Assembly: GCA_905235745.1 (NCBI GenBank)
Contig: CAJOMN010000011.1
Span: forward strand, 409 to 64,408
Length of the DNA stretch: 64,000 bases
Direction: 5' to 3'
Source: an uncultured Lachnospiraceae bacterium
GTDB taxonomy: Bacteria > Bacillota > Clostridia > Lachnospirales > Lachnospiraceae
Shown: in pieces, positions 7,151 through 15,056 of the stretch
Layout: every line of letters starts with the position of its first letter
Numbering within the stretch: position 1 is the stretch's first letter
Notes under the pieces: model-generated
Databases searched by the model: none
What the model saw: only the letters and a program-made list of their open reading frames with translations
What the model was told of the DNA's origin: nothing
Program-made: the position numbers and the translations under genes

Positions 7151-9325
7151 ATGGATTTTGAAAAAAACAATGATTCTATCCGTAAGAGCAAATTCATAAC
7201 AGGCTACAGACCTGTTCTTAACCGGAGGGCTATCTTTTCCGACTATTCGGAGGATTATATCATCCCGTTGGAACCAAATGCATACGGAAATGTTACGATC
7301 AGGCTCAGGAGCATCAAGAACAATATTGATACAGCCATGCTTGTATGTAACGGCGAGAATATACTTATGGATCTTTCCGAAACAACGGATGAGTTTGATT
7401 ATTACTCCGTTGATTACAGGCTGAGCAGTGAGATGATCAGATATCATTTTGAGGTCTCGTCGGCAGGCGCAAAATGCTTCTATGATACAAGAGGTGTTGT
7501 AAAGGAAACGAATGAATATTATGATTTTCGGATAAGACCGGGATTCAAGACGCCGGACTGGGCGAAGGGCGCCGTAATGTATCAGATATATACGGACAGG
7601 TTCTATAACGGTGATCCTTCGAATGACGTGCTTACGGACGAATACAGATATATAGGCGAAAATGTCAGTAAGGTGGATGACTGGAGCAAATATCCCGCGT
7701 TCATGGGAGTAAGGGAGTTCTACGGCGGCGATCTTGAGGGCGTCATTAAAAAGCTCGACTACCTGCAGGATCTCGGAATTGATGCAATATACTTCAATCC
7801 GCTGTTCGTATCACCTTCCAATCATAAATATGATATTCAGGATTATGATTATATCGACCCTCACTTTGGCAGGATCGTGGATGATGCGGGAGAGCTGCTT
7901 GATGCCAAGAGCACCGATAACAAAAATGCTACCCGGTACATAAACAGGGTTACCAACAAGGCTAATCTTGAGGCGTCCAACAGGTATTTTGCGTCCTTTG
8001 TCGAAGAAGCCCATAAAAGAGGCATAAGGGTCATCATTGACGGCGTGTTCAACCATTGCGGTTCATTTAACAAATGGATGGACAGGGAAAGGATATATGA
8101 AGATCAGGAGGGATACGAAAAGGGTGCCTATGTGGACAGGAACAGTCCCTATCATGATTTTTTCAGATTCTTTGAAGATCGCTGGCCGTATAACGGGACA
8201 TACGACGGCTGGTGGGGACATGATACGCTCCCCAAGCTCAATTACGAAGGATCAAGAGAACTGAAGGATTATGTGCTTCGCATTGCGAAGAAATGGGTAT
8301 CCCCGCCATACAATGTCGACGGATGGAGGCTTGATGTTGCTGCGGATCTGGGACACAGTCCCGAGTTCAACCATCAGTTCTGGAAGGAGTTCAGAAGGGC
8401 TGTCAAGGAGGCAAATCCCAATGCGATAATAATCGCCGAGCATTACGGTGATCCTTCGGGCTGGCTTGCCGGGGACGAGTGGGACACGATAATGAATTAC
8501 GATGCTTTTATGGAACCGGTCACATGGTTCCTTACCGGAATGGAGAAGCACAGTGATGATTTCCGGCAGGATCTTCTCGGAAATGCGGATGCGTTTGATA
8601 ATATGATGCGCGAAGGCACTAACAAGTTTATGGCACCCACGCTGTATACGACGATGAACGAACTGTCCAACCACGACCACTCAAGATTCCTGACGAGGAC
8701 CAATCATGTCGTGGGAAGGGTTGCCGACAAAGGATACGAAGCGGCAAGCACGGGAGTAAACAAGGCAGTCATGAGGGAAGCTGTCGTCATGCAGATGACG
8801 TGGGTCGGTGCGCCGACGATATATTATGGCGACGAGGCCGGTGTATGCGGATTTACCGATCCGGATAACAGAAGAACCTATCCGTGGGGCAGCGAAGATA
8901 AGGAACTTATCAGGTTCCACAAGGAAATGATCCGTATACACAAGGATAATCGCGAGCTGATAGCCGGTTCCGGGATCATACTATATAAGGAATACAATGT
9001 TATCGCTTACGGGCGTTTCCTCAGAAATAATGAGATCATTGTCATAGTCAACAACAATGACTGCGACAAAGAGATCGAAATGAGAGTATGGCAGACGGGA
9101 ATACCGAGAAAATCAAAGCTCACAAGACTGATGCTGACAGATGCAGACGGATTTGCGACAGAGCCGGAGGAATATGAGGTCGAAAACGGACAGCTTAAGA
9201 TCACACTCGGCAAGACATCGGCCATAGTATTAAAGGGCAGACAGGATGGAACCCAAAAGGCAGAGACAAAGGAAGATACCGGTAAGGTTAGTCCTTTACA
9301 GAAGCTTGAATATCTGCTACATTAA
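7151..9325 (+). CDS. Intracellular GH13 alpha-glucanase (neopullulanase / maltogenic amylase type)
   Basis: The protein has 724 residues, no signal peptide, an N-terminal beta-sandwich-like domain (about 1-130), the (beta/alpha)8 barrel and a C-terminal beta domain. All four GH13 motifs are present: DGVFNH (from 297), GWRLDVAAD with nucleophile D395, IIAEHYG with acid/base E430, and LSNHDHSR with D509. The layout with the extra N-terminal domain and the cytoplasmic location fits cyclomaltodextrinase/neopullulanase/maltogenic amylase enzymes that split imported maltodextrins; the exact specificity cannot be read. ATG 7151 is preceded by AGGGGT at proper distance; an upstream ATG at 7124 lacks this. 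The next two genes follow at 22 and 3 bp and probably share its transcript. Confidence 0.88.
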   Translation: MDFEKNNDSIRKSKFITGYRPVLNRRAIFSDYSEDYIIPLEPNAYGNVTIRLRSIKNNIDTAMLVCNGENILMDLSETTDEFDYYSVDYRLSSEMIRYHFEVSSAGAKCFYDTRGVVKETNEYYDFRIRPGFKTPDWAKGAVMYQIYTDRFYNGDPSNDVLTDEYRYIGENVSKVDDWSKYPAFMGVREFYGGDLEGVIKKLDYLQDLGIDAIYFNPLFVSPSNHKYDIQDYDYIDPHFGRIVDDAGELLDAKSTDNKNATRYINRVTNKANLEASNRYFASFVEEAHKRGIRVIIDGVFNHCGSFNKWMDRERIYEDQEGYEKGAYVDRNSPYHDFFRFFEDRWPYNGTYDGWWGHDTLPKLNYEGSRELKDYVLRIAKKWVSPPYNVDGWRLDVAADLGHSPEFNHQFWKEFRRAVKEANPNAIIIAEHYGDPSGWLAGDEWDTIMNYDAFMEPVTWFLTGMEKHSDDFRQDLLGNADAFDNMMREGTNKFMAPTLYTTMNELSNHDHSRFLTRTNHVVGRVADKGYEAASTGVNKAVMREAVVMQMTWVGAPTIYYGDEAGVCGFTDPDNRRTYPWGSEDKELIRFHKEMIRIHKDNRELIAGSGIILYKEYNVIAYGRFLRNNEIIVIVNNNDCDKEIEMRVWQTGIPRKSKLTRLMLTDADGFATEPEEYEVENGQLKITLGKTSAIVLKGRQDGTQKAETKEDTGKVSPLQKLEYLLH

Positions 9326-9347
9326 ATGATGTTTTGGAGAGATCTGT

Positions 9348-9581
9348 ATGCGTGAAATGGAGTTCAAGATGGAGCGCCCGGGACTGCTTGAGGCAGGAAA
9401 AAGCGTCACGGTTACCGAGGGAGTGCTCCCAAACAGTTATTATTATACGATAGATCCTTCACTTGCGATGAGCGCAAACTACGAATTCAGGCAGAGGCTT
9501 AAGAGCAGTGAAGGCATAGTGAAAAGCGTTGAAGAAAGACCTGCGGGTTTCTATGTTACCGTAGAATTTGCCGAGGATTGA
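9348..9581 (+). CDS. Small conserved-looking protein of unknown function
   Basis: A 77-residue soluble protein, Glu-rich at both ends ([12 protein letters not shown] ... YVTVEFAED). It has no membrane segment, no Cys and no recognisable motif; the pattern suggests a compact alpha/beta fold. I do not recognise the family. It is sandwiched between the GH13 gene and the HisKA-REC gene with gaps of 22 and 3 bp, so it is most likely co-expressed and translated with them. A GGAGAG ribosome binding site precedes ATG 9348. Confidence 0.65.
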   Translation: MREMEFKMERPGLLEAGKSVTVTEGVLPNSYYYTIDPSLAMSANYEFRQRLKSSEGIVKSVEERPAGFYVTVEFAED

Positions 9582-9584
9582 AGC

Positions 9585-10271
9585 ATGTTCGGAATCGGAA
9601 AGAAAAAGGATGCGAATAGCAGTGATAAGATAGAACAGGAAAGGCGTTTTGTTTCTGATCTGTCATATAATGTGCGTAATCCCTTAAATACAATATGCGG
9701 GATAACCGAGATTACCAGAAAGGCCATAGAGAATGAAAGCGATAAGGATACGGTTCTTTCCTATGTGGATATTCTGGGAGATGCGGCAACGGAGCTGCAA
9801 CAGACGATAGATCATTTCTTCGAATGCTTTGAATCCGGTAATTACGCGTCTCTTCACGGTAATGACGCGGTAGAGATTGACAGCAATGTATTGAACAATC
9901 TTCGGGTGATGGTCGTTGAGGACAGCAACGTCAGTCAGCTGATCGCAAAGGAGCTGCTGGAGTCACAGGGCGCGATCGTAACGACGTGTGACAGCGGTAA
10001 AGAGGCAGTGGAGCTGTTCTGCGGATCAGTTACCGGAACATATGATGTTATCCTGATGGACATTAATATGCCCGGAATGGATGGGTATGAGGCAACGGAT
10101 GCGATCCGCAGCAGCAGTCATGCCCAGGGTAAGACGATACCGATAATAGCAATGACCGCGGAAGCGCTTCCGGAGGATATACAGACAGCACTCAAGAACG
10201 GAATGAACGGTCATATAAGCAAACCTATCAATATAGAGAAGATCGTATCGGCGATCAAGGGAGTAATATAG
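9585..10271 (+). CDS. Degenerate HisKA domain fused to a response-regulator receiver domain
   Basis: Residues about 18-85 read like a histidine kinase dimerisation helix pair: RRFVSDLSYNVRNPLNTICGI aligns with the usual pattern F-x-x-x-x-SHE-x-RTPL-x-x-I. The phospho-accepting His is Tyr28, and the following Glu and Thr are both Asn. No ATP-binding HATPase domain follows. Instead a complete receiver domain occupies about 106-228, with VVEDSN, phospho-acceptor D159 in LMDINMPGMDG, the switch Thr in AMTAEA and the Lys in SKPI. The receiver therefore looks functional, while the dimerisation helices can neither be phosphorylated nor make phosphate. It may serve as a phosphate sink or a dimeric single-domain regulator. 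It is the last gene of the GH13 operon, with a 3-bp gap to the gene before. Confidence 0.85.
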   Translation: MFGIGKKKDANSSDKIEQERRFVSDLSYNVRNPLNTICGITEITRKAIENESDKDTVLSYVDILGDAATELQQTIDHFFECFESGNYASLHGNDAVEIDSNVLNNLRVMVVEDSNVSQLIAKELLESQGAIVTTCDSGKEAVELFCGSVTGTYDVILMDINMPGMDGYEATDAIRSSSHAQGKTIPIIAMTAEALPEDIQTALKNGMNGHISKPINIEKIVSAIKGVI

Positions 10272-10297
10272 AAACGCTGGTATTTGTAAATACGGTG

Positions 10298-10306
10298 TGG
10301 TATAAT
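10298..10306 (+). promoter_or_regulatory. Extended -10 promoter before 10391
   Basis: TG-G-TATAAT, 85 bp before the start codon of the 121-residue protein; there is no clear -35 box. Confidence 0.5.
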
Positions 10307-10390
10307 ATCAAAAGGAATGCGCACAGTTCCTGTCGTTAACAAGGATGTTTATTGGTTTTATTATTATGCACGGAAGCATGGGGGTACAGA

Positions 10391-10756
10391 ATGGATACTA
10401 TCAGAGAACAGAAGTTAGAGGCGCTGAAGACGGCGGAAGAATATCTTGAGAAATTGATTCCCACTATGGAGGAGGTTATATCCGAGATTAAGGGGGACAT
10501 GAAAGAGGATACGGTCGATTATCTCCTTCAGGTTATTGACGGATTCAATTTCATGATAGAGACGTATAATGTTACAAGAGATATAGTCAATGATCCGGAA
10601 CCGCTTATTAATGATGACGAGCTGGAGAAAACGGTCGGAAATCTAAGCGACGGATTTTCACGGAAAGATTACCCGTATATTGCGGATGAACTTGCAAATG
10701 ATATAATCCCGTTCCTGAAGGTATTCAAGGAAGCGGCAGCCAAGAAGACCGTATAA
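10391..10756 (+). CDS. Small acidic helical protein, unknown
   Basis: 121 residues, strongly predicted by eye to be all-helical with many Glu/Asp (EEYLEKLIPTMEEVISEIKGDMKED). It has no membrane segment, no Cys and no signal peptide. I do not recognise the family. ATG 10391 is preceded by GGGG at a short distance, whereas an upstream TTG in frame (10352) adds residues unlike the rest. The gene has its own promoter and terminator and sits between the HisKA-REC gene and, convergently, a FliD-like gene, so a link to motility is possible but unproven. Confidence 0.65.
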   Translation: MDTIREQKLEALKTAEEYLEKLIPTMEEVISEIKGDMKEDTVDYLLQVIDGFNFMIETYNVTRDIVNDPEPLINDDELEKTVGNLSDGFSRKDYPYIADELANDIIPFLKVFKEAAAKKTV

Positions 10757-10768
10757 GAGATATGAAGA

Positions 10769-10798
10769 AAAGCCCTGCGAATGCAGGGCTTGTTTTTT
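10769..10798 (+). terminator. Terminator after the 121-residue protein
   Basis: AGCCCTGC / GCAGGGCT with a GAAT loop is followed by TTGTTTTTT. Confidence 0.88.
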
Positions 10799-10800
10799 GA

Positions 10801-11003
10801 AGGAGTGTCGTAAGGACGCTCGCCAACTGAGATCGCTTCGCGATTAGGCTCGCGGTGTAGAGGTTGTTATCTGGATAGAGTCCGCTCAAGCGCCGCTCGG
10901 GAACAAGGAGTGTCGTAAGGACGCTCGCCAACTGAGATCGCTTCGCGATTAGGCTCGCGGTGCAGGCAGGGTCCCACCACTTCGTGGTTCCCCCTACCAA
11001 CAT
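10801..11003. repeat. Two tandem copies of the modular palindromic repeat
   Basis: Positions 10801-10860 and 10906-10965 are 60-bp copies differing at one base (t/c). Each has the hairpin GAGTGTC..GACGCTC, a core palindrome GATCGC-TT-GCGATT and the arm GGCTCGCGGTG. Between them lies the module gagtccgctcaagcgccgctcgg, also present at 575-597, and after the second copy the tail module also present at 29-75. Apparent open frames here merely translate the repeats. Confidence 0.8.
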
Positions 11004-12311
11004 TTAACAATAACTTGAGAACATCATGCCGCTGTAGTTGCTTGTTACATACGGGGTAGCATATCCGTGACCGGGATTCTTGTATGCTACGACGGTCTTC
11101 TGCGTGTATTCCATCGGGTCAAGAGCTACCTTGTTGGCACGGGACAGGACGTTTTCGGTAAATTTCTTAATAGGAAGAAACTGTTCCATTGCATCATCTT
11201 CGCGCGCGGTCTGCGTCAGAAGATTGTTGTCCACCGAAATGGTACCGTCCGAATTGAAGCTAAGACCAATTGATTCAAGCTCCGAAGAATACAGCCTTGC
11301 GACCTTGTTCATCTCGCCGATCAGCTTTTTCGAATAGGGCTGTGACTCGGAGTATGAATTGATATTGTCGATAAAACCGTTATATCCGTTAACGAGATTA
11401 TTGATATTCTCGGTGACGGATTCAACGTCAGTTTTCAATCCCACGCTGACGGAAGAACCTTCTTCGCTGATGCCCTTAAGGTTGATATCATACATTCTCT
11501 CGATGGAGAAATGATTGGAGAAGGTGCTTCGCTCTTCACCGTTCAATGTAAAGAGGGAGTTCTGCGGATATACCGTAACGTCCCCGATCCCGAAATAATC
11601 TACCGTTCCGGATGTCTTGTGTGTATTGTTATCGGAAATCTCAAAATTGGTGTTCCCTCTGCCCCTTACTCCGGTATCGTCGGACTTGATGGACAGAGCC
11701 ACTCTTCCGGCATCATCGGTCAGAACAGTTGCATTAACTCCGATGTTGGAGCGTGTTATAAGTCTGGAAAGCTTTTCCTCGATGAGCTTGTTGGTGTCGC
11801 CTTCACTTATATTAAACTGGAATTCGTAATCCATATCCCTTGAATGGATATCAAACGAATACGTTCCGGGTTCAAGACCCATTGTATCGGGTTCAAGGAA
11901 TTTACCTCTGTTTTCCTGTTCGCCGGCAAGCTGTTCGACGGAAATCTCAAGAGTCGGGATCGAATCGGGGTCAACATCGGCCTTGCCGATAAATGACGCT
12001 TCAATTACATTCCCGTCACTGGATGAGACTGCTTTCTGATCGAGCATGTTCTCGGAATTCTCCATTGACAGGGATGATATGACGTTTTTGAGTGAACGCG
12101 CACTCTCCTTGAGGCCGACCGCAAATTCCTGGGTTGCCGGTGAAGTATCAAGCAGGAACAGGGGCGCTTCTTTATTCATTTTAACAATGGAATTATAAAG
12201 ACCGCGAAGCTCGCTCTTCTTATGGGTATCATACTTGCTGTTGGTACCCTGCGGCGCGTACGTGGTCAGGAAATGATTATATACTGTAGATATAGCGGTA
12301 TTATCTGCCAT
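11004..12311 (-). CDS. FliD-like (flagellar filament cap-related) protein
   Basis: The 435-residue protein has the layout of the middle and C-terminal parts of FliD/HAP2: TYSFDI..DYEFQFNISEGDTNKLIEEKLSRLITRSNIGVNATVLTDDAGRVALSI, then FTLNGEERSTFSNHFSIERMYDINLKG and a C-terminal helical part VTENINNLVNGYNGFIDNI with LESIGLSFNSDGTISVDNNLL. FliD caps the growing flagellar filament; the usual N-terminal signature for export and polymerisation is replaced by NHFLTTYAPQGTNSKYDTHKKSELR. There is no Sec signal, so any export would be through the flagellar apparatus. ATG 12311 has GGAAAGGAGGGG in front. No other flagellar genes adjoin it. It may be a diverged cap or an adhesin-like filament protein. 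Confidence 0.7.
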   Translation of the reverse strand: MADNTAISTVYNHFLTTYAPQGTNSKYDTHKKSELRGLYNSIVKMNKEAPLFLLDTSPATQEFAVGLKESARSLKNVISSLSMENSENMLDQKAVSSSDGNVIEASFIGKADVDPDSIPTLEISVEQLAGEQENRGKFLEPDTMGLEPGTYSFDIHSRDMDYEFQFNISEGDTNKLIEEKLSRLITRSNIGVNATVLTDDAGRVALSIKSDDTGVRGRGNTNFEISDNNTHKTSGTVDYFGIGDVTVYPQNSLFTLNGEERSTFSNHFSIERMYDINLKGISEEGSSVSVGLKTDVESVTENINNLVNGYNGFIDNINSYSESQPYSKKLIGEMNKVARLYSSELESIGLSFNSDGTISVDNNLLTQTAREDDAMEQFLPIKKFTENVLSRANKVALDPMEYTQKTVVAYKNPGHGYATPYVTSNYSGMMFSSYC

Positions 12312-12424
12312 TGCTGCCCCTCCTTTCCTCCTTGAATGGTAAGACTTCCACGGAATCAGTTCCGAGTTCTGTTTGTAAGGAATCAAACAGACGTCTGGGC
12401 ATAAGATGCTACTTTTATGTCTCT

Positions 12425-12453
12425 ATACTACTACGGGAATTGTGTAAAATCAA
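12425..12453 (-). promoter_or_regulatory. SigA-type promoter of the FliD-like gene
   Basis: On the minus strand: TTGATT, 17-bp spacer, TAGTAT, about 115 bp before the start codon. No sigma-28 box was found here. The 445-bp spacer 12312-12756 holds this promoter and the rpmG promoter and nothing else that I can identify. Confidence 0.5.
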
Positions 12454-12641
12454 GCGATTTTAAGCGAAATAGCGACAAAAAAATAACAATAATTATTTAA
12501 TAAAATTGGGCAATATTACAATAAAATCCGCCGATTATCTATATGTTGTGTCACATATACGCTCTGACATCATAATATGCACCCTCCGATGATGTTCTGG
12601 AATTTAATATCAAAATTAAGGAAAATCATTGCAAAAACTGA

Positions 12642-12670
12642 TTGACGGCGCTGCTTTGCTGTGTTATATT
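12642..12670 (+). promoter_or_regulatory. Promoter of rpmG-secE-nusG-rplKA
   Basis: TTGACG, 17-bp spacer, TATATT, with TG one base before the -10 box, 87 bp before rpmG. Confidence 0.78.
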
Positions 12671-12756
12671 TATCCGGCGAGACGAATTCAGGTCTTTTTT
12701 TTGTGCTGTAAATGATCTTGCGAAACGGTACAACGTTATTATAGAGAGGTGAAAAT

Positions 12757-12906
12757 ATGCGTACCAGAATAACACTTGCCTGCACGGAGTGCAAGAACAG
12801 AAATTACGATACAACGAAGGATAAGAAGACTCATCCCGATCGTATGGAGACAAAGAAATACTGCAGATTCTGTAAAAAGCACACATTACACAAGGAGACG
12901 AAGTAA
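12757..12906 (+). CDS. rpmG: Ribosomal protein L33
   Basis: A 49-residue protein of the large ribosomal subunit: [20 protein letters not shown] ending [17 protein letters not shown]. The two CxxC pairs (C9/C12 and C36/C39) mark the zinc-binding form, which in Firmicutes can be replaced by a Cys-free form under zinc shortage. AGAGAGGTG precedes ATG 12757. Its stop codon overlaps the secE start by one base. The rpmG-secE-nusG order is standard. Confidence 0.95.
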   Translation: MRTRITLACTECKNRNYDTTKDKKTHPDRMETKKYCRFCKKHTLHKETK

Positions 12907-13124
12907 TGGCGGATTCAAAGGCTCAGAAAGAGACGATCACCAAAAAGAGCAAGGGATGGTTCAAAGGTCTTAAAGCGGAATTTCATAAGATCAACTGGAC
13001 ATCAAAGGAAGATATTACAAAGCAGACCATAGCGGTTCTTGTCGTATCGGTCATCCTTGGTCTTTTGATCGCGTTGGTGGATTTTGTTCTTCAGGCGGGA
13101 ATCAATTTCCTTGTTAGTCTGTAA
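12906..13124 (+). CDS. secE: Preprotein translocase subunit SecE
   Basis: A 72-residue single-span membrane protein that clamps SecY in the translocon. The conserved cytoplasmic amphipathic part WFKGLKAEFHKINWTSKEDITKQT is followed by one membrane helix (about 42-68, VLVVSVILGLLIALVDFVLQAGI). This is the short Gram-positive form. It overlaps rpmG by one base and precedes nusG by 11 bp. Confidence 0.95.
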   Translation: MADSKAQKETITKKSKGWFKGLKAEFHKINWTSKEDITKQTIAVLVVSVILGLLIALVDFVLQAGINFLVSL

Positions 13125-13135
13125 GGAGGGACAAC

Positions 13136-13744
13136 ATGTCAGATACAAATAACATGGAACTTTCCGAAGAGATAAAGGAAGAAGTGACGGAGGAATTTGC
13201 CGAAGACGAAGCCAAAGAGAGCGGACCTAAGGCAAACTGGTACGTTGTTCATACATATTCCGGATATGAGAATAAGGTAAAGGCAAACATCGAGAAGACG
13301 ATAGAGAACAGACATCTTGAAGACGAGATACTCGAAGTGCGTGTTCCGATGCAGGATGTTACCGAGGTTAAGAACGGCGTCCGCAAAACGAGCGCCAAAA
13401 AGATGTTCCCCGGTTATGTTCTTATCAATATGATAATGAACGATGTTACGTGGTACGTTGTCAGAAATACAAGAGGCGTTACCGGATTCGTCGGACCCGG
13501 GAGCAAACCGGTTCCTCTTTCGGACGGCGAGATGAAGCCGCTCGGCATCAAGACGGAGAACGTATTCATCAACTTTACAGAGGGAGACACCGTCAACGTC
13601 ATCGCGGGCGTATGGAAAGATACGGTCGGCGTTGTACAGCGTATGGATATGGGTAAACAGACCGCGACCATCATGGTTGAACTGTTCGGTCGAGAGACAC
13701 CCGTAGAGATCAGCTTTGATGAGATAAACAAAGCAAATTATTAA
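13136..13744 (+). CDS. nusG: Transcription termination/antitermination factor NusG
   Basis: NusG binds RNA polymerase through its NGN domain and contacts ribosome or RNA through its KOW domain. The NGN domain runs from about residue 33 (NWYVVHTYSGYENKVKANIEK) to about 135, and the KOW domain from about 148 (FTEGDTVNVIAGVWKDTVGVVQ) to the end. The 202-residue protein is longer than usual because of an acidic N-terminal extension (about 30 residues, Glu/Asp-rich). GTAAGGAGG precedes ATG 13136. The gene lies between secE and rplK as in nearly all bacteria. Confidence 0.96.
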   Translation: MSDTNNMELSEEIKEEVTEEFAEDEAKESGPKANWYVVHTYSGYENKVKANIEKTIENRHLEDEILEVRVPMQDVTEVKNGVRKTSAKKMFPGYVLINMIMNDVTWYVVRNTRGVTGFVGPGSKPVPLSDGEMKPLGIKTENVFINFTEGDTVNVIAGVWKDTVGVVQRMDMGKQTATIMVELFGRETPVEISFDEINKANY

Positions 13745-13747
13745 TGA

Positions 13748-13802
13748 GTTCATGGGGAAACCCTTTATATATGAACTGTGGGAGGGAAATCGTTCCCGCC
13801 AC
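13748..13802 (+). promoter_or_regulatory. Two-hairpin leader before rplK
   Basis: GTTCAT..ATGAAC (13748-13776) is followed by GTGGGAGGGAA-ATCG-TTCCCGCCAC (13778-13802). Folded leaders at this place are candidates for ribosomal-protein feedback control. No T-run follows, so this is not a terminator. Confidence 0.4.
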
Positions 13803-13830
13803 TACCACATTTATATTTTAGGAGGCTATT

Positions 13831-14256
13831 ATGGCTAAGAAAGTAGAAGGTTACATCAAACTTCAGATTCCTGCCGGCAAAGCTACACCGGCACCCCCTG
13901 TCGGACCGGCTCTCGGTCAGCACGGTGTGAACATCGTGGAGTTCACCAAGCAGTTTAACGCAAGAACAGCAGATAAAGGCGATGTTCTTATCCCTGTTGT
14001 TATTACTGTTTACGCAGACAGAAGTTTTTCATTCATCACGAAGACACCCCCTGCGGCAGTTCTTATCAAGAAGGCATGCAACATCAAGTCAGGCTCGGGC
14101 GTTCCGAACAAGACAAAGGTTGCCACGCTTTCAAAAGAAAAATGCCGTGAGATAGCTGAGATGAAGATGCCGGATCTTAACGCCGCATCTATCGAGGCAG
14201 CTATGAGCATGATCGCCGGTACCGCCAGAAGCATGGGCGTTACGGTTGAAGAATAG
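13831..14256 (+). CDS. rplK: Ribosomal protein L11
   Basis: L11 forms the base of the GTPase-associated centre and binds 23S rRNA. The sequence shows the flexible N-terminal domain with [23 protein letters not shown] (the proline-rich loop targeted by thiopeptides) and the C-terminal RNA-binding domain with [17 protein letters not shown] and [13 protein letters not shown]. It has 141 residues, the usual length. TTAGGAGG precedes ATG 13831. It is followed by rplA at 11 bp. Confidence 0.97.
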   Translation: MAKKVEGYIKLQIPAGKATPAPPVGPALGQHGVNIVEFTKQFNARTADKGDVLIPVVITVYADRSFSFITKTPPAAVLIKKACNIKSGSGVPNKTKVATLSKEKCREIAEMKMPDLNAASIEAAMSMIAGTARSMGVTVEE

Positions 14257-14267
14257 GAGGGGGCTAT

Positions 14268-14957
14268 ATGAAACACGGAAAGAAATATACTGAAGCAGCA
14301 AAGCTTGTTAATCGCGCAACTTCCTATGAGCCTGCAGAGGCGATAGCGCTTGTCAAGAAGACCGCTACCGCAAAGTTTGACGAGACCGTTGAGGTTCATA
14401 TACGTACAGGCTGTGACGGAAGACATGCCGAGCAGCAGATAAGGGGAGCGGTCGTTCTTCCCAACGGAACAGGTAAGACGGTAAGAGTGCTTGTGTTTGC
14501 CAAGGGCGATAAGATATCCGAGGCAGAGGCAGCAGGCGCGGATTATGTCGGAGGCGAAGAGCTTATTCCGAAGATCCAGAATGAAGGATGGCTTGATTTT
14601 GACGTAGTTGTTGCTACACCCGATATGATGGGTGTTGTAGGTCGTCTCGGTAAGGTGCTCGGTCCCAAGGGACTCATGCCCAACCCGAAGGCAGGTACGG
14701 TTACGATGGACGTTGCCAAGGCAATCGCCGATATCAAGGCAGGTAAGATCGAGTACAGGCTTGACAAGACAAACATCATTCACTGCCCTGTAGGAAAGGC
14801 AAGCTTCTCCGAGGAAAAGCTTACGGAGAACTTCAACGCTCTTATGGAGGCTATTGTCAAGGCTAAGCCCTCGGCTCTTAAGGGTCAGTATCTGCGCAGC
14901 ATCAGCCTGTCCACGACAATGGGTCCCGGCGTAAAAGTATCTACTGCTAAATATTGA
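14268..14957 (+). CDS. rplA: Ribosomal protein L1
   Basis: L1 forms the mobile stalk at the ribosomal exit site and in many bacteria represses its own operon. The 229 residues include the family signatures [38 protein letters not shown] and the C-terminal [44 protein letters not shown] precedes ATG 14268. A strong terminator follows 14 bp after the stop, so rplJL are cut off from this transcript, which is confirmed by the island inserted between them. Confidence 0.97.
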   Translation: MKHGKKYTEAAKLVNRATSYEPAEAIALVKKTATAKFDETVEVHIRTGCDGRHAEQQIRGAVVLPNGTGKTVRVLVFAKGDKISEAEAAGADYVGGEELIPKIQNEGWLDFDVVVATPDMMGVVGRLGKVLGPKGLMPNPKAGTVTMDVAKAIADIKAGKIEYRLDKTNIIHCPVGKASFSEEKLTENFNALMEAIVKAKPSALKGQYLRSISLSTTMGPGVKVSTAKY

Positions 14958-14971
14958 TTTATGATATGATG

Positions 14972-15003
14972 TACCCGGCAGGATTCTGCCGGGTATTTTT
15001 TTG
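14972..15003 (+). terminator. Terminator after rplA
   Basis: The perfect stem TACCCGGCAG / CTGCCGGGTA with loop GATT is followed by seven T. Confidence 0.94.
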
Positions 15004-15056
15004 CCGCGAAACTTGAAATCATATTAATTGCTGCACCGGGGAGCCGTGTCTGACAA

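Noticed and set aside
10725-11003. 92-residue minus-strand frame with a duplicated segment
   Set aside because: It only translates the two 60-bp palindromic repeats.
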